From contig NZ_JSEF01000006.1 of NCBI RefSeq assembly GCF_000805675.1, positions 310,001-374,000 of the forward strand: a stretch of DNA of 64,000 nucleotides. The letters are read 5' to 3'. Within the stretch, counting starts at the first letter, position 1. Each line of letters starts with the position of its first letter. Shown here piece after piece: positions 15,522 to 25,406 of the stretch. The notes below the pieces were generated by a model. That model searched no databases, was not told where the DNA came from, and saw nothing but the letters and a program-made list of their open reading frames with translations. Source of the DNA: Corynebacterium minutissimum. Its GTDB lineage: Bacteria > Actinomycetota > Actinomycetes > Mycobacteriales > Mycobacteriaceae. The position numbers and the translations under genes are program-made.

Positions 15522-17372
15522 TTGAGGCGAGTCAGGGATGGCGTCGTCGAGCGCTGGCGTACATCCCTGCAGACACGCGTCATTGGCATGATGCTCGTGG
15601 CCTCCGCGGTGGTCATGCTGATTTTGGCGTACGCGCTGGTGTCGGTGTTGACGCAGCAGCTGGTGAGCCAAAAGGAAGAGACTGCGCTGCAGGAGCTCGA
15701 TCGTGCGCGCGTGGCCGTGGAACAGCAGATTGACGCCACGGGTACCGCCAATTCGACGCAAGTGCGTATTAACTCAGCGCGCGCAGCCTTGGGGCAGATG
15801 TCGGCGCAACAAAACGATGCCCAAGCAGTCTACGAACCTGTTGTGGTGGTGGACAATCCCGACGGCACGGCGACAACCTCGCCGGAGGGTTACCGCATCC
15901 CGGATGGAATGCGTGAGCTCGTGGGCCAAGGGCAAATTGTGCAGCAATACGCCACCGTGGACCAGCAATCAGGCGCGACCTATAACGCGCTGATGGTCGG
16001 TACACCGATCGAGTGTGACATCCCGAATACGCAGGTCTACCTCGTGTTGTCGATGGAGTCGGAGGAATCCACGATGGCATTGATGCGCGGTTTGCTCTCC
16101 GCCGCAGGTGTGGTCGTCGTGGTGTTGCTCGTGGGTATTGCGTGGCTGGCTACCCAGCAGGTTATTACCCCGATTCGTTCTGCTTCACGCATTGCGCAGC
16201 GCCTTGCCGCAGGTCACCTGCGCGAGCGCATGGTGGTCAACTCCGATGATGAGATGGGCCGCCTTGCCTCCTCCTTCAATGACATGGCAGACAAGCTTTC
16301 CAAGCAGATTGCGCAGCTGGAGGAATACGGTGACCTGCAGCGCCAGTTCACCTCGGATGTGTCCCATGAGCTGCGTACGCCGCTGACCACAGTGCGCATG
16401 GCCGCCGATGTCATTGCGGCTGATGCCGATGATTTCAACCCCTACACCAAGCGTTCGGCAGAGTTGCTCATCAAGGAGCTGGATCGTTTTGAAGAGCTCT
16501 TGGCGGACTTGCTGGAGATTTCGCGTCACGATGCTGGCGTGGCGGATTTGTCCACTGCGTCCATCGACATCCGTTCCTGCATTGATTCGGCCTTGAGCCA
16601 AGTGGAGCACTTGGCAGATGAGCTTGGCGTCGAGGTCCGCATCAACGCACCAGCGGAGCCGGTGGCAGTGGAGTGCGATTCGCGCCGTATTGAGCGAGTG
16701 TTGCGCAACCTGTTCGCCAACGCGATTGACCACTCTGAGGGCAATCCCGTCACGGTGGATGTTGCCACGACTGACGACGCCATCGGAATCGCCGTCACCG
16801 ACTCCGGCGTCGGTCTCAAGGAAGGCCAGGAGGAGCTTGTCTTCAACCGCTTCTGGCGCGCGGATTCGTCGCGCAAGCGCCATTCGGGCGGCACGGGTCT
16901 TGGCCTAGCTATCGCACGTGAAGACGCTATGTTGCACGGCGGTACTCTCGACGCTATCGGCTACTTTGGGGTCGGCTCGCGCTTTCGCCTTATTCTTCCG
17001 CGTACCCCAGGCCAGTCCATCGAGTCCGAACCTATTGCCTTGGAAGTACCGGGCGCACCGCAACCGACGGCAGTGGAAGCTGAGGAGCAGGCAGCGCTGC
17101 CGTATGGTTTGAGCGCCGACGGCATGGCCACGAACAACATGTCCGGTGCAGAGAGCGCTCCGGACCGTAGCGGAAGCACTGTCACGGTGGATGCTGATTT
17201 CCCATCTGACAACGATCCTGAAGTGGGCCCGGAAGAAGGAACCAAGGCCACGGGGGACGATGCTGGAATTGTCTGGCCCTCGGAGCGCCAGTCGCGCTCT
17301 ACAGTGGTGGAGAGCGAGACGCCGTTTAACCAGGAGAACGTGCCCGATTTCGATGAGGAGGCCCAGCGATGA
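15522..17372 (+). CDS. mtrB: Sensor histidine kinase MtrB
   Basis: 616 residues from a TTG at 15522. Two membrane helices (about residues 20-45 and 185-212) bracket an extracytoplasmic sensor; HAMP, HisKA with DVSHELRTPLTTVR (His282), and HATPase with NLFANAIDHSEG and GGTGLGLAIARED follow, then a 110-residue acidic tail. No ATG or GTG occurs in frame between the mtrA stop and TTG 15522. AAAGGA at 15497-15502 would be better spaced for an ATT codon at 15510, so the true start is uncertain. It overlaps lpqB by 4 nt. Confidence 0.94.
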   Translation: MRRVRDGVVERWRTSLQTRVIGMMLVASAVVMLILAYALVSVLTQQLVSQKEETALQELDRARVAVEQQIDATGTANSTQVRINSARAALGQMSAQQNDAQAVYEPVVVVDNPDGTATTSPEGYRIPDGMRELVGQGQIVQQYATVDQQSGATYNALMVGTPIECDIPNTQVYLVLSMESEESTMALMRGLLSAAGVVVVVLLVGIAWLATQQVITPIRSASRIAQRLAAGHLRERMVVNSDDEMGRLASSFNDMADKLSKQIAQLEEYGDLQRQFTSDVSHELRTPLTTVRMAADVIAADADDFNPYTKRSAELLIKELDRFEELLADLLEISRHDAGVADLSTASIDIRSCIDSALSQVEHLADELGVEVRINAPAEPVAVECDSRRIERVLRNLFANAIDHSEGNPVTVDVATTDDAIGIAVTDSGVGLKEGQEELVFNRFWRADSSRKRHSGGTGLGLAIAREDAMLHGGTLDAIGYFGVGSRFRLILPRTPGQSIESEPIALEVPGAPQPTAVEAEEQAALPYGLSADGMATNNMSGAESAPDRSGSTVTVDADFPSDNDPEVGPEEGTKATGDDAGIVWPSERQSRSTVVESETPFNQENVPDFDEEAQR

Positions 17373-19078
17373 TCCCCGCTCGTCGTACCTTGGCGGTACT
17401 CAGCTGTGTGTCGCTGACTGCTCTCGTGGGATGTTCGACGCTGCCCAGCAACACTGATCCCCAAGTCATCGGTACATTCGTCCCACACGAACGAGCAGAG
17501 GACGCCATCGTGGAGCCGCGCACTGATAGCGACCCGGACCTGCTCATTCGTGACTTTTATTCCGCCGCCGCTATCCCGGCAGGCAACTATGCTGCGGCGC
17601 GTACTTTCCTGGCCTCCGATATTGCGAATACCTGGGATCCCACCAATACCGTTTTGGTGGTCGATTCCATTGATCTTGTGACCTCCAAGATGGAAGACGG
17701 CGCTCTGGAGTATTCGGTTCGCGGCAACATTATTGGTCGCCTCGCGGACGGCGGCGCCTATGTGCCCGATAACTCGCGCATTGAGGCGACCGTCCGCCTG
17801 CGTCAATTCGATGGTCAGTGGCGCATCACGGATCTTCCCACTGGTGCTGTCATTGAGCGCACGGAACTGCGCAATCGCTACCGCCCACAGTCCTTGTATT
17901 TCTACGACGTCACCCAACGCATGCTCGTGGCTGACCGGCGGTGGCTCTACACCGGCAGGGATTCCATCGCTGCCGAATTGGTGACGTTGCTGCTACAGGG
18001 TCCTTCCTCCGATATTGCCCCCGCTATATCCTCCCTGGTGCCGAAGGACGCCACGTTCCTCGGCCTAAATGAGGGGGTCTATGAGTTCAGCGGCATGTCA
18101 GGGATGTCGCAAGAGGAACGCCTGAAATTCGCGGCCCAGTTGGTGTGGACACTCAATAACGCGGAGGTGGCCAGCACTGTGCGGGCCACGATCGATGGCG
18201 GCCCCATGGTGGATGGCATGGAAGAGATGACCATCGATGACTTTGCGGAGTTTAACCCTGAGGTGGCGGCGCAATCGGTGGCAAAGCTCTACGCGGTCAA
18301 CGATGGCTCTTTGCTCGATGTTGCCTCGGACGGGCCCGTGGAGCTTTCCGGACCGGCCGGACAGATCCACGACATCCAATCTGCCGACATCTCCGATGAA
18401 GGCGTCGTGGCTGCTGTGCGCAAGCGTTCTAAGGATGAGTCGCAACTATCGATGGGCAAGCTCGGCCAAGAACTCGGTGATTCCGTCACCGGGTCAACGC
18501 TCGCTCGCCCCACCTTCGAGGTAGGCGGTCAAGTGGCCTGGACCGTCGTCGACGGCGAGCACGTTGTTCGCGTGACGCGTTCGCCAGCCACGGGTGAACT
18601 CAGTACTTCGGAAGTCGATACCTCTGCCTTGGACGCTATCGATGGCGAGATTTCCGTTATCCGTCTGTCCATTACGGGCGCGCGCATCGCCATGATTATT
18701 GATGGCAGCATTTACACCGGTGTCGTTGCCCGAGCCACCTCCGGTGAGCGGCGCATCGTTAACGTCCACCAGGTTGGCCCTGAGCTCACCGGTTCGGCAC
18801 TGTCCGTGGAGTGGCAGGCTGATGGTTCTCTACTGGTTGGCACTTCCGCTTCCAACTCGCCAGTATGGCGAGTAGAACAAGATGGTTCCGCAGCGACGAC
18901 TCTGCCGACCGGTAACATCACTGCTCCTGTGGTGGCGGTGGCGGCGTCACCCTCGACCCTGTACGTCACCGATGCTCACGCACTCCTCCAGCTACCGGCA
19001 GGTGGCGCGGAAAGCTCCTACTGGCGTGAGGTCGATGGTCTGCGCGGCGTGCGTTCCTCGCCCATCATTCCGCGTTAA
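17369..19078 (+). CDS. lpqB: Lipoprotein LpqB, MtrAB accessory factor
   Basis: 569 residues. Lipobox LVGC around Cys22 gives a lipid-anchored extracytoplasmic protein. A GerMN domain (about 100-220) and a beta-propeller-like C-terminal half (GQVAWTVVDGEHVVRVTRSP, ARIAMIIDG) match LpqB. In mycobacteria LpqB binds the MtrB sensor domain and tunes its activity. ATG at 17369 overlaps the mtrB stop, so translation is coupled. Confidence 0.95.
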   Translation: MIPARRTLAVLSCVSLTALVGCSTLPSNTDPQVIGTFVPHERAEDAIVEPRTDSDPDLLIRDFYSAAAIPAGNYAAARTFLASDIANTWDPTNTVLVVDSIDLVTSKMEDGALEYSVRGNIIGRLADGGAYVPDNSRIEATVRLRQFDGQWRITDLPTGAVIERTELRNRYRPQSLYFYDVTQRMLVADRRWLYTGRDSIAAELVTLLLQGPSSDIAPAISSLVPKDATFLGLNEGVYEFSGMSGMSQEERLKFAAQLVWTLNNAEVASTVRATIDGGPMVDGMEEMTIDDFAEFNPEVAAQSVAKLYAVNDGSLLDVASDGPVELSGPAGQIHDIQSADISDEGVVAAVRKRSKDESQLSMGKLGQELGDSVTGSTLARPTFEVGGQVAWTVVDGEHVVRVTRSPATGELSTSEVDTSALDAIDGEISVIRLSITGARIAMIIDGSIYTGVVARATSGERRIVNVHQVGPELTGSALSVEWQADGSLLVGTSASNSPVWRVEQDGSAATTLPTGNITAPVVAVAASPSTLYVTDAHALLQLPAGGAESSYWREVDGLRGVRSSPIIPR

Positions 19079-19124
19079 AACCAGCTCTCTGCGTGCCTTC
19101 ATAGCCGCGGCTAGAGTAGGCAGC

Positions 19125-19805
19125 ATGCCGAAAAATTGGGGGATAGGGGAGCTTGTGGCCTCGCTTGTGGAGCTGATTTTGCCGCGTCCTTGCGCCGGCT
19201 GCGGTGACGAGACCGAGGCCGGCGGGGTGCTGTGCCCGCGCTGCCAGGAGCATCTTCGCGAGGTGCCGCGCCGAGTTGAGCGCCCCATCCCACTGGGGTT
19301 TCCAACGTGGGCCTTGGGGCCGTATTCCGATACCCGCCGCGGCGTGATCATCGCGATGAAAGAACGCGGTAACCACGTGGTGCGTGCTCATATGGGTGCA
19401 GTGGTGGCGGCTGGTATCGATTATTTACGTGCGCGCGGCGATATTCCCGAGACAGCCCTGCTCGTCCCGGCGCCGACTCGGGCATCCTCGGCGCGTGCTC
19501 GCGGTGGTGATCCGGTTACCGCACTGTGTGAATCGGCAGCATCGAGGCTTCCCGGCTGGCGCACACTCCAAGCACTGGCTACGTCGGAATCGAGCGCGGA
19601 TCAGTCGGAACTGACGGCAGGTGAGCGTGCGGATAATATGCGCGCGGCAGTGCTTCTTCGGCCCTGCGCGCAGCAGCTTACGGGACAATCGGTGGTGCTT
19701 GTCGACGATGTCGTGACCACCGGTGCTACCTTGCGCGCGAGCGCCGCGCGAGTAAGGGCCGTCGGGGGTGACGTGGCTGGCGCGATTGTGCTGGCAGATG
19801 CCTAG
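19125..19805 (+). CDS. ComF-family phosphoribosyltransferase-like protein
   Basis: 226 residues. An N-terminal treble-clef of four cysteines (CAGC and CPRC) is followed by the phosphoribosyltransferase PRPP loop VVLVDDVVTTGATLRAS near residue 190. ComF proteins act in DNA uptake in naturally competent bacteria; in actinobacteria the role is unknown. ATG 19125 lies 7 nt after TAGAGT (19112-19117), indicating a leaderless mRNA and its own promoter rather than read-through from lpqB alone. Confidence 0.88.
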   Translation: MPKNWGIGELVASLVELILPRPCAGCGDETEAGGVLCPRCQEHLREVPRRVERPIPLGFPTWALGPYSDTRRGVIIAMKERGNHVVRAHMGAVVAAGIDYLRARGDIPETALLVPAPTRASSARARGGDPVTALCESAASRLPGWRTLQALATSESSADQSELTAGERADNMRAAVLLRPCAQQLTGQSVVLVDDVVTTGATLRASAARVRAVGGDVAGAIVLADA

Positions 19806-19976
19806 CTAGGCGCACTGGCCGGAGCGAGAAGAGGGGGCCGGTCGATCCGTTGGTTATGACCAGTGGTAGCATGAGGGGTGTCACAGGGAAGCGGATGAGA
19901 AGCCCTCATCACAGGCCTTCTCAAGGTCCGCAGAATGTGCGTCATTCAGTCCCCACGAGTAAAGGGAGGCATTTAC

Positions 19977-20627
19977 ATGTCCCAGCAGACCAACGCTCAA
20001 ATCACCATCACGGGCCGTAACGTGGAAGTTCCGGAACACTTCCAGGAGCGCGTCGCCGGTAAGCTGGCCAAGATTGAGCGCCTTGATCCGACTCTGACGT
20101 TCTTCCATGTAGAGCTGATGCACGAGCCGAACCCGCGCCGCGAGTCCGAGGCTGAGCGCCTGCAGATCACTGCCACCGGTAAGGGCCATATCGCTCGTGC
20201 GGAGGCTAAGGAAGACTCCTTCTACGCTGCCCTCGAAACGGCCCTGAGCAAGATGGAGCGCTCCCTGCGCAAGGTCAAGGTCCGCCGCGAGAACGTCAAG
20301 TCCGGCCACCGCGCCCAGAAGGGTACCGGCGAGATTGCCGCCGAGATGGTTGCTGAGGCTGAGGCGGCCCAGCTCACCAAGGAAGATCGCTACATCGATC
20401 CGTACGCAGAGACCGTCGAAGATGTCCGCCCAGGCCAGATCGTGCGCTTCAAGGAGCACCCGGCTACCCCGATGTCTGTCGATGATGCCCTCAGCGAGAT
20501 GGAGCTGGTTGGCCACGACTTCTACCTCTTCGTCAATGTGGAGAACAATAAGCCGTCTGTGGTCTACCGCCGTCATGCCTACGACTACGGTCTCATCTCT
20601 CTGACTGAGGAGAACGAAGAGAGCTAA
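19977..20627 (+). CDS. hpf: Long-form ribosome hibernation promoting factor
   Basis: 216 residues. N-terminal S30AE/RaiA domain (ITITGRNVEVPEHFQERVAGKLAKIERLD) and C-terminal dimerisation domain (IVRFKEHPATPMSVDDALSEMELVGHDFYLFVN). It dimerises 70S ribosomes into inactive 100S particles in stationary phase. ATG 19977 follows AAAGGGAGG; an in-frame upstream start has no ribosome binding site. A strong terminator follows. Confidence 0.96.
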   Translation: MSQQTNAQITITGRNVEVPEHFQERVAGKLAKIERLDPTLTFFHVELMHEPNPRRESEAERLQITATGKGHIARAEAKEDSFYAALETALSKMERSLRKVKVRRENVKSGHRAQKGTGEIAAEMVAEAEAAQLTKEDRYIDPYAETVEDVRPGQIVRFKEHPATPMSVDDALSEMELVGHDFYLFVNVENNKPSVVYRRHAYDYGLISLTEENEES

Positions 20628-20687
20628 GCTCTCGCGCCTTCCCGTCTAGTTGCGTAAGTCAAGCGCATACTGGTCGCCGAAGAGCTA

Positions 20688-20727
20688 AAGGCCCTCGCTG
20701 CACTGTGGACTGTGCGGCGAGGGCCTT
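20688..20727 (+). terminator. Rho-independent terminator of hpf
   Basis: AAGGCCCTCGC and GGCGAGGGCCTT form a GC-rich stem closed by a small loop, followed by CTT; also suited to ending the opposing gene at 20754. Confidence 0.85.
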
Positions 20728-20753
20728 CTTACTCTGTAGTGATAGGCGGATTC

Positions 20754-21059
20754 CTAGAGGGAGAATTGGCTCGATAGGCGGACTTCTTGCTCGGCCACGA
20801 ATTGGAGTGGAATCAGCGCGATAGCTAGCGGGGTGACGATGAGCAAATCCGTGCCGAAGTTTTCGGTTGGATGCGTATTAGGTGCGTGGGAGCTTTCAGC
20901 GATTTCTAATGCGCCGGTCATAATGGTGCTATAGAGCCACATGGCACTTCCGCCTCGCGGGGCATCGTCTTCGGCAGCAAAGGCGGCAGGAGCGGTGAGC
21001 GTGCTTACTGCAAGGGCGGTGGAGGTGGCTGCGGCTACGGCAAACCTGGAAAGCTTCAT
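20754..21059 (-). CDS. Small exported protein with signal peptide
   Basis: 101 residues. Residues 1-28 are a Sec signal peptide ending AFA before AEDDAPRGG. The mature part of about 73 residues contains one hydrophobic segment (LLIVTPLAIALIPLQFV) near its end. Minus-strand ribosome binding site AAAGGACT precedes ATG 21059. No family recognised. It resembles in architecture the exported proteins at 24006, 26006 and 26385 beyond secA. Confidence 0.72.
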   Translation of the reverse strand: MKLSRFAVAAATSTALAVSTLTAPAAFAAEDDAPRGGSAMWLYSTIMTGALEIAESSHAPNTHPTENFGTDLLIVTPLAIALIPLQFVAEQEVRLSSQFSL

Positions 21060-21297
21060 GGTTTAGTCCTTTTCGTGTAGGGGCGTGGAGCGGACATTCC
21101 TCAGGGAGAAGTACGAGGAGCAAGACGAACATTGTTCACCTTTGATAAAGAAATCGTTGTCTTCCGCAGGATCGTTAACAGGGGGCACTGAGTGAACGTC
21201 GAACTCGCGGTGGAGTGGGGCCGTGTAGAAAGACTTTGGGCTAGCCCTGCAGCGAGGCTTGAAACCTAGTGAGTACAATGGCGACGAGTTAACTATA

Positions 21298-21309
21298 TTG
21301 TCGCGACAA
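21298..21309. promoter_or_regulatory. Perfect palindrome TTGTCGCGACAA in the secA promoter
   Basis: A 12-bp perfect dyad overlaps and follows the candidate secA -10 box TATATT (21294-21299), 17 bp before the start codon. The position suits an operator or a small stem at the mRNA 5' end; no binding protein can be named. Confidence 0.4.
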
Positions 21310-21325
21310 GAAGGACTATCTAGAC

Positions 21326-23878
21326 GTGTTTGGACTTTCCAAGCTGCTCCGCGCCGGTGAGGGACGCACTGTAAAGCGCCTAGCCAAGATGGCTGATGAT
21401 GTTATTGCCCTCGAGGACGATTTTGCCAAGCTCTCCGATGATGAGCTGAAGGCGAAGACGGAGGAGTTTAAGGAACGCCTGAGTAAGGGCGAGAAGCTCA
21501 ACGACATTCTGCTTGAGGCTTTTGCAACCGTGCGTGAGGCTGCCTGGCGCGTGCTGGATCAGAAGCACTACAAGGTGCAGATCATGGGCGGTGCCGCCCT
21601 GCACTTCGGCAACGTTGCTGAGATGCGCACTGGTGAGGGCAAGACCTTGACCTCGCTGCTGCCGGCCTACCTCAATGCGCTTGAGGGCAAGGGCGTGCAC
21701 ATCGTGACGGTTAACGACTACCTGGCTAAGCGTGACGCGGAGATGATGGGTCGTGTGCACCGCTGGCTTGGTCTTTCCGTTGGCGTCATTCTTTCCGAAA
21801 TGCGCCCGCCGGAGCGCAAAGAGGCCTATGCCTGCGATATCACCTACGGCACCAACAACGAGCTGGGCTTTGACTACCTGCGCGACAACATGGTCCGCTC
21901 GCTCGATGACACCGTTCAGCGCGGCCACCACTACTGCATCGTCGATGAGGTGGACTCCATTCTTATTGATGAGGCCCGTACCCCGCTCATCATTTCCGGC
22001 CCGGTTGACGGTTCCTCCCAGTTCTACAGCGTCTTCTCCCAGTTGGCGCCGAAGATGCGTGAAGGTATCCATTACGAGGTCGACCACAAGAAGCGCACCA
22101 TCGGTGTGCTGGAAGATGGTGTCGAGTTCGTTGAGGATCAGCTCGGTATTGATAACCTCTACGCTCCTGAGCACTCGCAGCTGGTGTCCTACCTCAACAA
22201 CGCGCTGAAGGCTAAGGAACTCTTTACCCGCGATAAGGACTACATCGTCCGCAACGGCGAGGTCATGATTGTGGATGGCTTCACTGGCCGTGTCCTGGCT
22301 GGTCGCCGTTATAACGAGGGCATGCACCAGGCCATCGAGGCCAAGGAGCAGGTGGAGATTAAGAACGAGAACCAGACGCTGGCAACCGTTACCCTCCAGA
22401 ACTACTTCCGTCTCTACGACAAGATTTCCGGCATGACCGGTACCGCTGAAACCGAGGCTGCTGAGCTGCACTCCATTTACGGCCTCGACGTGGTGCCGAT
22501 TCCGACGAACAAGCCGAACCAGCGTATCGACCATTCCGACCGCATTTACAAGACTCAGGAGGCGAAGTTCGCCGCTGTGGTCGATGACATCTCTGAGCAT
22601 GTCGAGGCGGGCCAGCCGGTGCTGGTAGGTACTACCTCTGTGGAGCGTTCCGAGTACCTCTCCCAGTTGCTGAGCAAGCGCGGCATCAAGCATTCGGTGC
22701 TTAACGCAAAGCATCACGAGCAGGAGGGCCAGATTGTCGCCCGTGCCGGTCGCCCTGGCACCGTGACGGTGGCTACCAACATGGCCGGCCGTGGTACCGA
22801 TATCGTGCTCGGCGGTAACCCCGAGGTCATCCTCGATGAGAAGTTGCGCGAGCGCGGCCTCGATCCTTTCGAGGATGAGGAGAAGTACCAGGAGACATGG
22901 GACGCCGAGATCGATGAGGAGAAGGAGCGTTCCAAGAAGCTTGGTGACGAGGTCCGTGAGGCCGGTGGCCTGTACGTCCTGGGTACCGAGCGTCACGAGT
23001 CGCGCCGCATCGACAACCAGCTGCGCGGTCGTTCCGGCCGTCAGGGTGACCCCGGTGAGACCCGTTTCTACCTTTCCATGCGCGATGAACTCATGGTGCG
23101 CTTCGTCGGTCAGTCCATGGAAAACATGATGAACCGCCTCAACGTGCCGGATGATGTTCCGATTGAGGCCAAGATGGTCTCTAACTCCATTAAGGGTGCG
23201 CAGGCGCAGGTGGAGAACCAGAACTTTGAGATGCGTAAGAACGTGCTCAAGTACGACGAGGTGCTCAACGAGCAGCGCAAGGTCGTCTACGCTACCCGCC
23301 ACGACATCCTCGATGCTGGTGACATCAAGGACAACATCCGCTCCATGATCGATGACACCGTTTCTGCTTATGTCTCCGGCGCGACGGCCACCGGTTATGT
23401 CGAGGATTGGAACCTCGATGAGTTGTGGAACGCGCTCGAGTCCCTCTATGGTCCGACCATGTCGCACGAGTCGCTTGTCGAAGGAACCGAGTACGGCTCC
23501 GCCGGTGAGCTTTCTGCGGAGCAGCTTCGTGACGCTTTGCTTGCCGACGCCAACTCGGAGTACGACAAGCTGGAAGACTCCGTCACCGCCATCGGCGGCG
23601 AGAGCCAGATGCGCAACACTGAGCGCATGATCATCCTCCCGATCATCGACCAGAAGTGGCGCGAGCACCTCTACGAGATGGACTACCTCAAGGAAGGTAT
23701 TGGCCTGCGTGCCATGGCACAGCGCGATCCTCTGGTGGAGTACCAGAAGGAGGGCGGAGAGATGTTCAACGCCATGAATGACGGCGTGAAGGAAGAAACT
23801 GTGCGCCAGCTGTTTATGTTGCGCAAGCAGTTCAAGGCTCAGGAAGAAGCTAATGCCACTGAAGCCGAAGAGGCTTAA
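21326..23878 (+). CDS. secA: Preprotein translocase ATPase SecA (SecA1)
   Basis: 850 residues, GTG start after AAGGACT. Walker [10 protein letters not shown] near residue 100, [13 protein letters not shown] near 207, [16 protein letters not shown] near 487 and [18 protein letters not shown] near 565 are all intact. It drives Sec-dependent export through SecYEG at the membrane. The C-terminal zinc-binding Cys motif of proteobacterial SecA is absent, normal for actinobacterial SecA1. The neighbours on both sides include small Sec substrates. Confidence 0.98.
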   Translation: MFGLSKLLRAGEGRTVKRLAKMADDVIALEDDFAKLSDDELKAKTEEFKERLSKGEKLNDILLEAFATVREAAWRVLDQKHYKVQIMGGAALHFGNVAEMRTGEGKTLTSLLPAYLNALEGKGVHIVTVNDYLAKRDAEMMGRVHRWLGLSVGVILSEMRPPERKEAYACDITYGTNNELGFDYLRDNMVRSLDDTVQRGHHYCIVDEVDSILIDEARTPLIISGPVDGSSQFYSVFSQLAPKMREGIHYEVDHKKRTIGVLEDGVEFVEDQLGIDNLYAPEHSQLVSYLNNALKAKELFTRDKDYIVRNGEVMIVDGFTGRVLAGRRYNEGMHQAIEAKEQVEIKNENQTLATVTLQNYFRLYDKISGMTGTAETEAAELHSIYGLDVVPIPTNKPNQRIDHSDRIYKTQEAKFAAVVDDISEHVEAGQPVLVGTTSVERSEYLSQLLSKRGIKHSVLNAKHHEQEGQIVARAGRPGTVTVATNMAGRGTDIVLGGNPEVILDEKLRERGLDPFEDEEKYQETWDAEIDEEKERSKKLGDEVREAGGLYVLGTERHESRRIDNQLRGRSGRQGDPGETRFYLSMRDELMVRFVGQSMENMMNRLNVPDDVPIEAKMVSNSIKGAQAQVENQNFEMRKNVLKYDEVLNEQRKVVYATRHDILDAGDIKDNIRSMIDDTVSAYVSGATATGYVEDWNLDELWNALESLYGPTMSHESLVEGTEYGSAGELSAEQLRDALLADANSEYDKLEDSVTAIGGESQMRNTERMIILPIIDQKWREHLYEMDYLKEGIGLRAMAQRDPLVEYQKEGGEMFNAMNDGVKEETVRQLFMLRKQFKAQEEANATEAEEA

Positions 23879-23899
23879 CACCAAGCGCACAACATCCTG

Positions 23900-23937
23900 A
23901 AAAGACGCTGCGGGGCAGGCTCCCCGTGGCGTCTTTT
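23900..23937 (+). terminator. Rho-independent terminator of secA
   Basis: AAAAGACGC-TG-CGGGG and CCCCG-TG-GCGTCTTTT form a long stem with a 6-nt loop directly after secA. Confidence 0.9.
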
Positions 23938-24005
23938 CATTGGAAGCACTTAGCTATATACTGTCAGAATATTATTCATCTCGTGTCTCGGAGGTTCTCA
24001 TCACC

Positions 24006-24383
24006 ATGCGCCGCTTCTCAATGCGAGTAGGTTTGTCCGTCTTCGCCTCCGCCACCCTGCTGGGCGGCGGCGCAGTTGCCTCCGCCTTTGAGGTAGCACC
24101 GGAAGAGCAGTGCCAGCTGTCTTCCGTCCTTAACTCTGAGGAAGGCACCGGTGCTGAGAGCTCCAACGGCCTGGCTGGCCTGAGCTCTCAGAACGCGGTT
24201 GCTGCTGAGTGTGGTGCCGCCGCCGATGCCCCAGCTGCCACCGGCTCTTCCGACCCAGTAAAAGGTGCCGCCACCCAGGCCACCATGTTCGGAGGAATCA
24301 GCTTGGCTCTCATCAGCGCTTCCGCTGCTTTCGCGGGAATCGACTGGACCCCGATCCTGATCAAGCTGGGTTCCTGGTTCTAA
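24006..24383 (+). CDS. Small exported protein with C-terminal hydrophobic helix
   Basis: 125 residues from ATG 24006 (ribosome binding site GGAGG, -10 TATACT near 23953). Signal peptide over residues 1-28 (SVFASATLLGGGAVASA), then an Ala/Gly/Ser-rich mature region with two cysteines (CQLSS..., ...ECGAA) that could form a disulfide, and a C-terminal hydrophobic segment FGGISLALISASAAFAGIDW ending LIKLGSWF. No family recognised; the shape suggests an envelope- or mycomembrane-associated peptide. Flanked by the secA terminator. Confidence 0.75.
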   Translation: MRRFSMRVGLSVFASATLLGGGAVASAFEVAPEEQCQLSSVLNSEEGTGAESSNGLAGLSSQNAVAAECGAAADAPAATGSSDPVKGAATQATMFGGISLALISASAAFAGIDWTPILIKLGSWF

Positions 24384-24416
24384 AAAAGTTTCACAGTGGG
24401 GATCGGGGTCCCACTG

Positions 24417-24797
24417 TCAGCATGCGAAATGAGCGTAAGTGCCGGCCGGACGCGGAACCTGTAAAGGCGCGTTGCTGGCCGCCAATAACGGCAGAACCGA
24501 AGTATTCACCATTGGCTCGCGCATGCAAACTGCTGAGCGCGATGCGCCCACGGCTTTCATCAGCGGGCTGAGCCTTCTTCCACGCCCGAATGTGCGTGGA
24601 GATTTCCGGCGCAAACGTGCGTTGTCGAGATGGCTTAACGGTCGCAGGGACGCGGCAACTTCCACAACGATGACGACCAAACCGCGGATTTCCTCGCGCG
24701 TGGCAAGGTCGCCAGCGGTGGGTTCGCGCTCGTAGCGGATGCGCTGAGGAGCGGCATAGAGCTGCAGATGGCTCATACCGGGGATGGGGATGTACAC
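24417..24797 (-). CDS. Rv3235-family (DUF6459-like) protein
   Basis: 126 residues, GTG start at 24797 with GGAAGG about 10 nt upstream; an internal ATG (MSHLQL) is an alternative. The core RGLVVIVVEVAASLRPLSHL followed by a basic stretch and a segment that closes with two short strands fits the family of Rv3235, small actinobacterial proteins near secA of unknown function. No signal peptide. Convergent with the exported protein at 24006. Confidence 0.7.
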   Translation of the reverse strand: MYIPIPGMSHLQLYAAPQRIRYEREPTAGDLATREEIRGLVVIVVEVAASLRPLSHLDNARLRRKSPRTFGRGRRLSPLMKAVGASRSAVCMREPMVNTSVLPLLAASNAPLQVPRPAGTYAHFAC

Positions 24798-24995
24798 AAG
24801 AGCTAACCTTCCCAGCGGTGAGCGGCGCAGACAAAGGGGATAGGAGAGCTGGACGCCCCTTCATTGTGCCACGCTGGCAGCCTTGGCGGCTAGCTCGCTG
24901 CAGAGTGCGCGGGTGGTAGGAGCGTCCACACTGTATGTTCGCTATACTTTCGGACGATATACACAGCTCAACGCGAAGGGTGAAGGATAGAAAAT

Positions 24996-25406
24996 ATGCG
25001 TGGACTCATCGTCGATTTTGTAGGTGTGCTCGATGGCACCGAGGAAGACGTCAAACGCTGGCGCGCACTGTTTGCCGCTGCCAAGTCCAATGGTGTGGCC
25101 ACCGCTATTCTCTCTAACGATCCGGGCGGCCCTGGCGCTGAGCACATTCGCGAATGGGAATACCGTGGCATCGTTGACGCAGTAGTCCTGTCCGGCGAGA
25201 TCGGTGCCGAGAAGCCGGATCGTGCCGCCTTCCAGGCCGCTGCCGATGCTATTGACCTGCCTATTAATGACTGCGTCATGGTGGATGATTCCATCGTGAA
25301 TGTCCGCGCCGCTGTGGAAAATGGCATGGTCGGAATGCTCTACACGGTCTTTGACCGCACCAGCGTTGAGGTCCAGGCAGTCTTCGACATTGAAGGTGAG
25401 TTTTAA
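24996..25406 (+). CDS. HAD-superfamily-like protein lacking the second catalytic Asp
   Basis: 136 residues. Motif I reads VDFVGVLDG: the nucleophile Asp7 is present but the usual Asp two residues on is Val. LSND (motif II), EKPD (motif III Lys) and MVDDS (motif IV) are intact. Such variants occur among actinobacterial HAD proteins and may have altered or no phosphatase activity. The substrate is unknown. -10 TATACT lies at 24943-24948. Its stop abuts the GTG of the next gene, so the pair is an operon. Confidence 0.82.
   Translation: MRGLIVDFVGVLDGTEEDVKRWRALFAAAKSNGVATAILSNDPGGPGAEHIREWEYRGIVDAVVLSGEIGAEKPDRAAFQAAADAIDLPINDCVMVDDSIVNVRAAVENGMVGMLYTVFDRTSVEVQAVFDIEGEF

Noticed and set aside
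21380..23890. 836-codon open frame opposite secA
   Set aside because: Antisense shadow produced by strong codon bias in secA; no start signal and an implausible His/Leu-rich protein.
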